Part shown: positions 1 through 5,141 of the stretch, one piece after another
Layout: each line of letters starts with the position of its first letter
How positions within the stretch are numbered: the first letter of the stretch is position 1
Assembly: GCA_020024075.1 (NCBI GenBank)
Contig: JAHHUJ010000100.1
Span: 1-7,317, forward strand
Direction of reading: 5' to 3'
Source of the DNA: Psychrobacter sp.
GTDB taxonomy: Bacteria; Pseudomonadota; Gammaproteobacteria; Pseudomonadales; Moraxellaceae
DNA length: 7,317 bases
Notes under the pieces: generated by a model
What the model saw: only the letters and a program-made list of their open reading frames with translations
Databases searched by the model: none
What the model was told of the DNA's origin: nothing
Program-made: the position numbers and the translations under genes

Positions 1-25
1 TTAAGATATTATGACGTAGTGGCAT
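1..25 (-). CDS. possible 5' end of a divergent gene, cut by the window edge
   Basis: An ATG on the minus strand (23-25) opens a frame reading M-P-L-R-H-N-I-L before the window ends. It is preceded by an AGGAG (36-40) with a 10-nt spacer, slightly long but usable. Eight residues are too few to identify the product. In E. coli queG is divergently adjacent to nnr (NAD(P)H-hydrate repair enzyme), so that gene is one candidate, but this is synteny inference only and no symbol is assigned. Confidence 0.35.
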
Positions 26-81
26 CTCTTTATTACTCCTGTTATGAGTAGAACCAAGCTAAGATGTGCCTTAGCGTAGGT

Positions 82-110
82 TTTATATTTGTCTAATAAT
101 AGCTTATCAT
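82..110 (+). promoter_or_regulatory. candidate queG promoter
   Basis: TTTATA (82-87) and TATCAT (105-110) are separated by 17 nt. They match the sigma-70 -35 and -10 consensus at 4/6 and 5/6 positions. A start near 117 would give a leader of about 26 nt before the queG ATG. The rest of the 26-142 stretch holds a 6-bp inverted repeat (GCTAAG 58-63, CTTAGC 70-75) and nothing else I can name. Confidence 0.4.
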
Positions 111-142
111 ACTCCTTTATATAAGCTTCGAGTTCTCTGTCT

Positions 143-1315
143 ATGCCAGATTCTATCCCTCCAGATTCAACTCCCTCTCACTCTCAATCCCTTGCCACCA
201 ACCCTTTTAATGATGCCCAAGATGTCAAAAATTGGATACGTGAGCAGGCATTGGCATTAGGCTTTGCTGACTGCGGTTTTATCGGTGTGAATCACCCTGT
301 TTTTGAGCAGCAAATGCAAGGGTTACGTGACTGGCTGGCAGCAGGGCATCATGGCCAGCTCACTTTTATGGAATTAAACCATGACAAACGAGCCAATCCC
401 GGTCTATTGGTAGAAGGCTCACGCACCATTGTCTCAGTACGCATGGACTATCTGGAAGCCGCTCCTAAGCCGCGACGGATCGAAGACAATCATCGTCCCA
501 ATCATGCCATTATTGCCCGCTATGCTCGGGGCCGTGATTATCATAAAACCATGCGCTCCCGGCTCAAGAAGCTGGCTCAACAAATCGAGACCATGCTACC
601 GCAGTGGCAACACCTAGATGTCAATGCAGACCAGCCCTTTGTGTTTCGACCTTTTAGCGATTCAGCGCCTATCTTTGAACGTCCGTTAGCTGACGCTGCA
701 GGATTGGGTTGGACGGGCAAACACACCCTATTAATTAATAGACAATCTGGCTCATTTTTTGTGTTAGGAGAGCTGTTTTTAAGTTTGGCACTGCCAGATG
801 ATAGCCCAGTAAGCGCCCACTGTGGCAGCTGTAGTGCCTGTATTGATATCTGCCCTACTAAGGCCATTATTGGCCCCTATAAGCTCAAAGCAGACGCTTG
901 TATCTCCTATTTGACGATTGAGCATGATGGCGTTATTGATGAAAAATACCGAAGAGCCATTGGTAACCGAGTGTTTGGCTGTGATGACTGTCAGCTAATC
1001 TGCCCTTGGAATCGCTATGCCAAACTTAGCCCCATCGATGACTTTTTGGCGCGCCATAACTTAGATGATAGCTTGCTCATTGAGCTATGGCAGTGGTCAG
1101 AACAAATGTTCTTAGATAAAACTCAAGGCAGCCCCATACGCCGAACAGGCTACGTCAATTTCCTACGTAATCTAGCCATAGGCATTGGCAATGCCCCTTA
1201 TATTGCTAACAATATAACCGCCCTTGAATCAAGATTGGGCACGCTTGGTGATGTCTTAGATGAACACATTCGTTGGGCGATTGCGGAACAACAGGCCAAA
1301 GCCAATGAAGGCTAG
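143..1315 (+). CDS. queG: epoxyqueuosine reductase QueG
   Basis: QueG catalyses the last step of queuosine synthesis in the cytoplasm: cobalamin- and Fe-S-dependent reduction of epoxyqueuosine to queuosine at wobble position 34 of GUN-anticodon tRNAs (Tyr, His, Asp, Asn). The 390 residues are close to the E. coli length (379). Seen: RYARGRDYHK at about 126-135, a DSAPIFERPLA block at 173-183 whose Asp173 matches the family's catalytic Asp, and AGLGWTGKHTLLI at 186-198. Two ferredoxin-like clusters follow: C227, C230, C233, C237, then C253 with C280, C283, C287. The C-terminal RRTGYVNFLRNLAIGIGN matches the short HEAT-like tail. ATG 143 is the only ordinary start, because a stop lies in frame at 122-124 and the next Met is residue 58; its ribosome site is weak. 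The first ~22 residues are a Ser/Pro-rich extension. The gene converges on kbp. Confidence 0.96.
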   Translation: MPDSIPPDSTPSHSQSLATNPFNDAQDVKNWIREQALALGFADCGFIGVNHPVFEQQMQGLRDWLAAGHHGQLTFMELNHDKRANPGLLVEGSRTIVSVRMDYLEAAPKPRRIEDNHRPNHAIIARYARGRDYHKTMRSRLKKLAQQIETMLPQWQHLDVNADQPFVFRPFSDSAPIFERPLADAAGLGWTGKHTLLINRQSGSFFVLGELFLSLALPDDSPVSAHCGSCSACIDICPTKAIIGPYKLKADACISYLTIEHDGVIDEKYRRAIGNRVFGCDDCQLICPWNRYAKLSPIDDFLARHNLDDSLLIELWQWSEQMFLDKTQGSPIRRTGYVNFLRNLAIGIGNAPYIANNITALESRLGTLGDVLDEHIRWAIAEQQAKANEG

Positions 1316-1341
1316 CTCAAATTTAAACAACAACTGACCAC

Positions 1342-1373
1342 AAAAAAGCACCTATCCAATTAGACAGGTGCTT
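1342..1373 (-). terminator. intrinsic terminator of kbp
   Basis: An 8-bp perfect stem, AAGCACCT (1346-1353) with AGGTGCTT (1366-1373), encloses a 12-nt loop. On the minus strand it is followed by a run of six T (complement of 1342-1347). It lies about 80 nt past the kbp stop. On the plus strand no T-run follows, so it is a poor terminator for queG. A second perfect palindrome, GCTGTTAA-TC-TTAACAGC (1411-1428), lies between it and kbp without a T-run. Confidence 0.75.
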
Positions 1374-1455
1374 GCTAGACAGATGCTTGTTTATTCTAGC
1401 TATTTTAAGTGCTGTTAATCTTAACAGCTTGCTTAAAAAGCTATCGCCTTAAAAA

Positions 1456-1959
1456 TTATGGCTTAGGAATACGAAGTACTTGACCTGGATAGATTTTATC
1501 TGGGCTAGTCAGCATTGGCTTGTTCGCTTCAAAAATCTTGTTGTACTCATTGGCTGAGCCATAAACTTCCTGAGCAATCTTAGATAAAGAATCACCAGAT
1601 TTCACAGTGTACATTGTTGACTCAGGAGCGTCTTGTTTAATATCGATATTATCGATAACTTTCGCTACGTGCTGAACATTACCAATAGCGATAATTGCTT
1701 TTTCACGATCCGCTTGAGTTTCAGCGTTACCACTAATTTCAGCAGTATCCGTAGTCGCATTGTACTTAACTTTTAGATCAGAAATATTAAGGTTTTGCTG
1801 CTGAATGCGCTTTAATAAAAGGTTAGCAACTGACTGAGCTGATGGTTCGCTTTCTGCTGGTGCTTTGTTAGCATCTGCCTGTGATTCTGTTTCTTTTTTT
1901 GCATCATCACGATGAAAAATCTTGTCGCCGATATCCTTTGCAAAACTAAAAATTCCCAT
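1456..1959 (-). CDS. kbp: potassium-binding protein Kbp (YgaU-like, BON plus LysM)
   Basis: Kbp is a small cytoplasmic protein of the BON-LysM type; in E. coli it binds K+ and is induced by high osmolarity. The 167-residue sequence closely follows E. coli Kbp (149 aa). It starts MGIFSFAKDIGDKIF, has a BON domain at about 42-108, then a LysM domain at 117-165 that begins YTVKSGDSLSKIA and ends with NKIFEANKPMLTSPDKIYPG and VLRIP, nearly identical to E. coli as I recall it. No signal peptide is visible, which argues against a cell-wall role despite the LysM. Residues 18-42 form a charged, Ala/Glu/Ser/Gln-rich linker that accounts for most of the extra length. The start is well supported: AGGAGA (1965-1970) sits 5 nt upstream of ATG. 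It is monocistronic, with its own terminator. Confidence 0.93.
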   Translation of the reverse strand: MGIFSFAKDIGDKIFHRDDAKKETESQADANKAPAESEPSAQSVANLLLKRIQQQNLNISDLKVKYNATTDTAEISGNAETQADREKAIIAIGNVQHVAKVIDNIDIKQDAPESTMYTVKSGDSLSKIAQEVYGSANEYNKIFEANKPMLTSPDKIYPGQVLRIPKP

Positions 1960-2230
1960 GAATTTCTCCTATAAATTATTGTTGATATATAAGTCACATA
2001 TCATTTTAAGACCTACTATTATTATTCAAAGTAGCTCTTACCAAGTCTGTTTCTTTACGTTGGTAATAGACCTAATAAGCAGCTCAAAGCGTGACTTATA
2101 GTTGTGCCTTCCACCTTTTTAGTATACTGACTACCTAAGTTATTTATTACTATGCGAATGTAGATAATTGTTAAGTTTTATTACTTTAGAAGATTATTAA
2201 AGACACTTACTAACACCTAAAGTTTTAAAT
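1960..2230. other. kbp upstream region, no gene
   Basis: AT-rich DNA between the kbp start and the acpP terminator, with no plausible ORF. It should hold the kbp promoter on the minus strand. Two weak candidates are TTGGTA (2039-2044) with TAATAG (2016-2021) at 17-nt spacing, and a TTGAAT/TAAAAT pair at a short 15-nt spacing. A 10-bp inverted pair, TATAAGTCAC (1988-1997) and GTGACTTATA (2091-2100), flanks these candidates. About 130 nt to the right of it show nothing recognisable. Confidence 0.5.
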
Positions 2231-2265
2231 AAAAAAAGACCATAAAAATTAATTTATGGTCTTTT
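2231..2265 (-). terminator. intrinsic terminator of acpP
   Basis: A 13-bp perfect stem, AAAAGACCATAAA (2234-2246) with TTTATGGTCTTTT (2253-2265), has a 6-nt loop. The minus strand then has seven T (complement of 2231-2237). It begins 19 nt after the acpP stop and ends the fab cluster. Because the stem ends in TTTT on the plus strand too, it may work in both directions. Confidence 0.88.
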
Positions 2266-2284
2266 CGTGTAAGCAAATTAAGAC

Positions 2285-2527
2285 TTAAGATTCAAGTTTT
2301 GACTTGATGTAATCTACCGCTTTTTGTACTGTCGTTAACTCATTTGAGTCATCATCAGGAATAGTGATATCGAAATCATTTTCGAAAGTCATAACCAACT
2401 CTACTACGTCCAAAGAGTCAGCACCTAAGTCATTGATGAATGAAGAATCATTGTTAATATCATCAATATCAACGTCTAGTTGCTCAGCAACTGCCGATTT
2501 TACTTTTAATTCAATTTCTTCGCTCAT
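2285..2527 (-). CDS. acpP: acyl carrier protein AcpP
   Basis: AcpP carries growing acyl chains as thioesters on a 4'-phosphopantetheine arm for fatty acid, phospholipid and lipid A synthesis. The 80-residue acidic protein has the invariant GADSLDVVELVM block; Ser38 is the predicted attachment site (Ser36 in mature E. coli AcpP, 78 aa with Met). The helix II 'recognition' region ELVMTFENDFDITIPD follows, and the end is VQKAVDYIKSKLES. I chose the ATG at 2525-2527 (MSEEIE), not the in-frame ATG four codons upstream at 2537-2539. GGAG lies 6 nt before the chosen start, whereas the upstream ATG lies inside the ribosome-binding region and would add non-family residues MEIP. It is downstream of fabG after a 314-nt gap and upstream of its own terminator; no fabF follows. 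Confidence 0.96.
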   Translation of the reverse strand: MSEEIELKVKSAVAEQLDVDIDDINNDSSFINDLGADSLDVVELVMTFENDFDITIPDDDSNELTTVQKAVDYIKSKLES

Positions 2528-2546
2528 AGGAATCTCCATCCTTATT

Positions 2547-2578
2547 TTTAGTTTAAAAACGGTTTATTTAGTTTAAAA
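2547..2578. repeat. direct repeat pair in the acpP leader
   Basis: TTTAGTTTAAAA occurs exactly twice, at 2547-2558 and 2567-2578, with a 20-bp period. It lies between the acpP ribosome-binding site and the 18-bp tandem repeats. Its role is unknown; it could be simple AT-rich drift. Confidence 0.6.
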
Positions 2579-2585
2579 CAACTTT

Positions 2586-2652
2586 GTAGTATTAAAATAT
2601 AAAGTAGCATTAAAATCTAAAGTAGTATTAAAATCTAAAATTAAAGCCTAAA
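2586..2652. repeat. 18-bp tandem repeat, three copies plus a partial fourth
   Basis: The unit GTAGTATTAAAATCTAAA appears at 2586-2603 (one change), 2604-2621 (one change) and 2622-2639 (exact). A 13-nt degenerate remnant with two changes lies at 2640-2652. On the transcribed strand each unit reads TTTAGATTTTAATACTAC, so a TTTAAT/TAATAC -10-like element recurs every 18 bp. It starts about 60 nt upstream of the acpP ATG. Confidence 0.85.
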
Positions 2653-2841
2653 ACGCGGTAACGTCAGTCTCAATATAATTTCTACTCTGACACAGGCGTT
2701 AACCCGTATTCTGTATTTATTGGATAAGCTCAATAACCTATCCAATGACCTTAATTCAACTTAAGTTCTGTGTACATCTGTTTTCTGTATCTGCTGTGTA
2801 TGATAACAAAAGCCATAGTCTAATTCTAATAAATTAGCCCA

Positions 2842-3570
2842 TTACATGTACATACCACCATTAACAGGGATCACCGCACCAGTCACATAACTGGCTTCAT
2901 CACTGGCTAGGTAAGAGACGGCAGCGGCCACGTCTTCTGGCTGCCCCAAACGTCCCACCGGCACTGCATCAAGCATAGAATTAAGTAAGCGCTCATCCAG
3001 CTCATCAGTCATGTCTGTCTCAATAAGACCAGGGGCCACACAGTTAACCGTCACTTGCCTTGAGCCAATTTCACGCGCCAAAGTACGACTAAAGCCCTCT
3101 ACCCCTGCTTTGGTCGCTGCATAGTTAGCTTGTCCAGCATTACCCATTTCAGCCACTACAGAAGTAATATTGATGATACGCCCTTTACGAGCCTTCATCA
3201 TACCTCTCATAGCGCGTTTACTCATGCGATAAATGGCGGTTAAGTTGGTATCTACCACCTTATCCCAATCTTCATCTTTCATGCGAATCAACAAGCCATC
3301 TTGCGAGATACCAGCATTGTTTACCAGCACTTGGACACTACCATAAACGCTTTCAATTTCTTCGAACAACTTTTCAATTTGTTCTTGGTTGGTCACATCC
3401 AGTATACGACCAATCCCCCCCGCATCATGCAGATACTCATCGATTGACTGTGCACCTTCTATAGTGGTCGCTGTGCCAATGACAAAATGACCTTGCTTAG
3501 CAAAGCGTTTAGCAATGGCCTTGCCAATACCACGACTGGCCCCAGTCACTAAAGTAATTGTACGACTCAT
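2842..3570 (-). CDS. fabG: 3-oxoacyl-[ACP] reductase FabG
   Basis: FabG performs the NADPH-dependent reduction of 3-ketoacyl-ACP to 3-hydroxyacyl-ACP, the first reductive step of each elongation cycle. It is a classical short-chain dehydrogenase/reductase of 242 residues (E. coli 244). Seen: the Rossmann TGASRGIG at 9-16, NNAG at 84-87, and a catalytic tetrad of Asn109, Ser137, Tyr150 and Lys154 (YxxxK). PG at 180-181 and the C-terminal YVTGAVIPVNGGMYM match the FabG subfamily. The ATG lies 2 nt after the fabD stop, and its GAGGAA ribosome site is inside the last fabD codons, so the two genes are almost certainly co-transcribed and probably translationally coupled. Confidence 0.96.
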   Translation of the reverse strand: MSRTITLVTGASRGIGKAIAKRFAKQGHFVIGTATTIEGAQSIDEYLHDAGGIGRILDVTNQEQIEKLFEEIESVYGSVQVLVNNAGISQDGLLIRMKDEDWDKVVDTNLTAIYRMSKRAMRGMMKARKGRIINITSVVAEMGNAGQANYAATKAGVEGFSRTLAREIGSRQVTVNCVAPGLIETDMTDELDERLLNSMLDAVPVGRLGQPEDVAAAVSYLASDEASYVTGAVIPVNGGMYM

Positions 3571-3572
3571 GG

Positions 3573-4565
3573 CTATTCCTCATTCAACTTCTCAAATAGT
3601 TTAGCGAGACGCTCCGGTTTATCAGTAGGGTAGGTGATTATTGGGGTCTCTTGTCTTTTTGCTAAGTTACTCAATACCGTGCCAGCCCCACACTCGATAA
3701 GCATATTAATATGTTTATCAGCGAACTTCTGCATGGTCTGAGTCCATAATACAGGATTGCTTAGCTGTTCAGTCAGTGCCTTTTTAATCGTAGCAATTGT
3801 TTTTTCTTCAGCAGCATGCCTATTTTGGATCACAGGAATTTCAGGCAATTGAAACTCGCACTGTGCAAGTTTTTCAGCCAAAGCATCCGTAGCAGGTTGC
3901 ATTAAGGCGCAATGCGAAGGCACGCTAACTTTAAGGGGCACTATTCGCTTACCCATACATTGAATGTGTTGGCTAAAAATGTCAACGCCTTCTGTGTTAC
4001 CTGCCACCACTACTTGACCTGGACTATTGAAATTGGCTGCACTAATAATCGTATCATCATTGTTGCTTTCTACTTGCTCACAAACACTGATTACTTGGCT
4101 ATTTTCTAAACCAAGTACTGCTGCCATTTTAGTATCCACCCCTGTCACAGCTTGCTGCATATACTGACCACGAACATGGACCAACTTGATAGCATCTGCA
4201 AACTTGATACAGCCAGCGGCACAAAGAGCACTGTACTCACCTAATGAGTGACCTGCAAAATATAAAGGCTCAAATTCTACATTTTGTTTAAGAATACGCC
4301 AGATAGCTATACTGGCAGCTAACAAGGCAGGCTGAGTATTTTCAGTTTTTGCCAGTTCTTCTTCATCCTGACATACTGCCCATAAATCAAATCCTAACGC
4401 TTCACTGGCTTCACTAAAAGTTTGCTTCACGATAGGATATTCTTCGCTTAACTCATTTAGCATACCTACAGTTTGTGAACCTTGGCCAGGAAATACAACC
4501 GCGATACGAAGTGGCATATCTGGTTGACCTTGTTTTCTAACTGCTTGCGACGATTTAAATGACAT
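3573..4565 (-). CDS. fabD: malonyl-CoA:ACP transacylase FabD
   Basis: FabD moves malonyl from CoA to the AcpP pantetheine arm, giving malonyl-ACP for chain elongation. Seen: GQGSQ at 27-31 (oxyanion-hole Gln28), the nucleophile elbow GHSLGE at 105-110 with Ser107, Arg132 in VRGQYMQ (malonyl carboxylate), His218 in PSHCALM, and Gln267 in QLSNPV, matching E. coli Gln11, Ser92, Arg117, His201 and Gln250. The chosen ATG at 4563-4565 gives 330 residues, about 20 more than E. coli FabD, and has AGAAGG 6 nt upstream. A second in-frame ATG at 4515-4517 (MPLRIAVVFPGQGSQ) would give 314 residues, nearer the family, with a less well spaced AAGG; the choice is open. The gene starts about 32 nt after an intrinsic terminator. 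Confidence 0.95.
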   Translation of the reverse strand: MSFKSSQAVRKQGQPDMPLRIAVVFPGQGSQTVGMLNELSEEYPIVKQTFSEASEALGFDLWAVCQDEEELAKTENTQPALLAASIAIWRILKQNVEFEPLYFAGHSLGEYSALCAAGCIKFADAIKLVHVRGQYMQQAVTGVDTKMAAVLGLENSQVISVCEQVESNNDDTIISAANFNSPGQVVVAGNTEGVDIFSQHIQCMGKRIVPLKVSVPSHCALMQPATDALAEKLAQCEFQLPEIPVIQNRHAAEEKTIATIKKALTEQLSNPVLWTQTMQKFADKHINMLIECGAGTVLSNLAKRQETPIITYPTDKPERLAKLFEKLNEE

Positions 4566-4597
4566 TTTCAGCCTTCTTTTTGCCTAAACATACTCAT

Positions 4598-4654
4598 AAA
4601 AAAAGAGCCAAGCGCCACTAATGATATAGAGGTCATTAGTAAGGCTTAGCTCTT
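4598..4654 (-). terminator. intrinsic terminator between rpmF and fabD
   Basis: A long hairpin reads, on the minus strand, as an outer stem AAGAGC/GCTCTT, one mismatch, AAGC/GCTT pairing, a small internal loop, then a 7-bp stem TCATTAG/CTAATGA with an 8-nt loop. Seven T follow directly (complement of 4598-4604). It lies about 35 nt after the rpmF stop and 32 nt before the fabD start. Confidence 0.85.
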
Positions 4655-4664
4655 GTATTAAACC

Positions 4665-4685
4665 ACAATCATTATCAATGATTGT
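4665..4685 (-). other. perfect hairpin directly after the rpmF stop
   Basis: ACAATCATT (4665-4673) and AATGATTGT (4677-4685) form a 9-bp perfect stem with a 3-nt loop, three nt beyond the rpmF stop codon. No T-run follows. It may protect the 3' end of the rpmF transcript or act together with the terminator that comes next. Confidence 0.6.
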
Positions 4686-4688
4686 AAC

Positions 4689-4871
4689 TTAGTCTTCTTG
4701 GCTCGCTTTGAACAACTGACGGCCACGGTAGAAACCATCTTTAGTCATGTGATGACGGCGATGTTTTTCACCAGTAGTAGCGTCAATGCTTAGCTCAGCA
4801 ACTTCCATATGGTGGTGTGAACGACGCATATCACGGCGTGAGCGGCTTTTACGACTTTTTTGAACAGCCAT
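4689..4871 (-). CDS. rpmF: 50S ribosomal protein L32 (bL32)
   Basis: bL32 is a small basic protein of the large ribosomal subunit near the peptidyl-transferase exit region. The 60-residue sequence starts [20 protein letters not shown] and contains [22 protein letters not shown], matching E. coli L32 (57 aa). It has no cysteines, so it is the form without a zinc ribbon. The ATG at 4869-4871 has AGGAG 7 nt upstream and gives the family N-terminus. The frame stays open to 4964, but the extra 31 residues resemble nothing and lie over the promoter region, so I exclude them. It is downstream of yceD, as in E. coli, and upstream of fabD. Confidence 0.96.
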   Translation of the reverse strand: MAVQKSRKSRSRRDMRRSHHHMEVAELSIDATTGEKHRRHHMTKDGFYRGRQLFKASQED

Positions 4872-4915
4872 GGGTCTTGCTCCTATTCTAAAATATGCTG
4901 TATTAGTGAGGGCCC

Positions 4916-4948
4916 TGTATTTTATATAAACTTGGTCATAAAATACAA
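4916..4948 (-). promoter_or_regulatory. operator-like palindrome over a candidate rpmF promoter
   Basis: TGTATTTTAT (4916-4925) and ATAAAATACA (4938-4947) are perfect 10-bp inverted arms around 12 nt. On the minus strand TTGTAT (complement of 4943-4948) and TATAAA (complement of 4921-4926) stand 16 nt apart, a possible -35/-10 pair (3/6 and 5/6), so each arm overlaps one promoter hexamer. If transcription starts further upstream, the same sequence would instead be an mRNA hairpin about 45 nt before the rpmF ATG. Confidence 0.5.
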
Positions 4949-4985
4949 TATGCTCACTTAGCAAAATGAGTTCTCTATTGACCTC

Positions 4986-5004
4986 AATAAGAGCAACTCT
5001 TATT
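4986..5004. other. perfect 8-bp hairpin in the yceD-rpmF gap
   Basis: AATAAGAG (4986-4993) and CTCTTATT (4997-5004) pair perfectly around a 3-nt loop. Neither strand has a T-run after it, so it is not an ordinary terminator. Confidence 0.55.
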
Positions 5005-5046
5005 AAAAATCAAATAGGTTTAAAATCTGGGAATAATAAACGAGGG

Positions 5047-5075
5047 ATTATACTCGCTTTAGATAATAAAATAAA
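5047..5075 (-). promoter_or_regulatory. candidate upstream rpmF promoter
   Basis: On the minus strand a perfect -10, TATAAT (complement of 5047-5052), has TTTATT (complement of 5070-5075) 17 nt upstream, a weak -35 (3/6). The -10 sits in the centre of an imperfect palindrome at 5037-5061 (CGAG/CTCG arms). It would give a leader of about 170 nt before rpmF. Confidence 0.35.
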
Positions 5076-5094
5076 GGGGTAATACTTTACCAAG

Positions 5095-5134
5095 TTTAAT
5101 TCGCCTAATAAATCGTTAGAAAAACCGAATTAAA
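5095..5134 (-). other. inverted repeat just past yceD
   Basis: TTTAATTCG (5095-5103) and CGAATTAAA (5126-5134) are perfect 9-bp arms around 22 nt, which contain a further CTAA/TTAG pair. It starts 7 nt past the yceD stop and lacks a following T-run, so it is at most a poor terminator or an mRNA 3'-end structure. Confidence 0.45.
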
Positions 5135-5141
5135 AGCTCAG

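Larger units (their letters stand above)
2528..2841. other. fabG-acpP intergenic region with likely acpP promoter
   Basis: This 314-nt gap between two minus-strand genes holds no ORF of interest. From the fabG side it contains a weak 6-bp AT-rich hairpin just past the fabG stop (CTAATT 2820-2825, AATTAG 2832-2837) and an 8-bp hairpin, ATTGGATA (2719-2726) with TATCCAAT (2739-2746), without a T-run. Next is a marginal minus-strand promoter candidate, TTAACG (2697-2702) with TATATT (2672-2677) at a long 19-nt spacing. Then come the 18-bp tandem repeats and a 20-bp-period repeat pair. The absence of a clear fabG terminator allows read-through into acpP, while the gap length suggests acpP also has its own promoter. 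Confidence 0.5.

Noticed and set aside
1..142. tRNA gene near queG, as known beside the E. coli locus
   Set aside because: No cloverleaf arms or T-loop GGTTC(G/A)A signature can be found here on either strand.
577..867. Minus-strand open frame inside queG
   Set aside because: It is antisense to conserved queG coding sequence, has no recognisable motif and is best explained as a shadow of the real gene.
1456..1959. LysM protein as a peptidoglycan hydrolase or secreted wall protein
   Set aside because: No signal peptide or catalytic domain is present, and the BON-LysM order with the IFEANKPML and KIYPGQVLRIP motifs identifies cytoplasmic Kbp.
2528..2539. Upstream in-frame ATG for acpP adding four residues
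   Set aside because: The ribosome-binding GGAG lies between this ATG and the MSEEIE start, and acyl carrier proteins normally begin at the latter.
2364..2576. Plus-strand open frame opposite acpP
   Set aside because: The translation is Ser/Ile-rich low complexity antisense to the conserved acpP, with no family resemblance.
2586..2652. CRISPR-like array
   Set aside because: The 18-bp units abut directly with no spacers, and no cas gene is present; it is a simple tandem repeat.
2719..2746. Intrinsic terminator after fabG
   Set aside because: The 8-bp stem has a 12-nt loop but no T-run on either strand, so it is unlikely to terminate on its own.
4665..4685. Fur box resembling GATAATGATNATCATTATC
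   Set aside because: Only about the first nine bases match on one strand. The symmetry is that of a 9-bp hairpin after a stop codon, and nothing nearby concerns iron.
4872..4964. 31-residue N-terminal extension of RpmF
   Set aside because: It matches no L32 family sequence, overlaps the promoter/palindrome, and the internal ATG at 4869-4871 has an AGGAG at good spacing.
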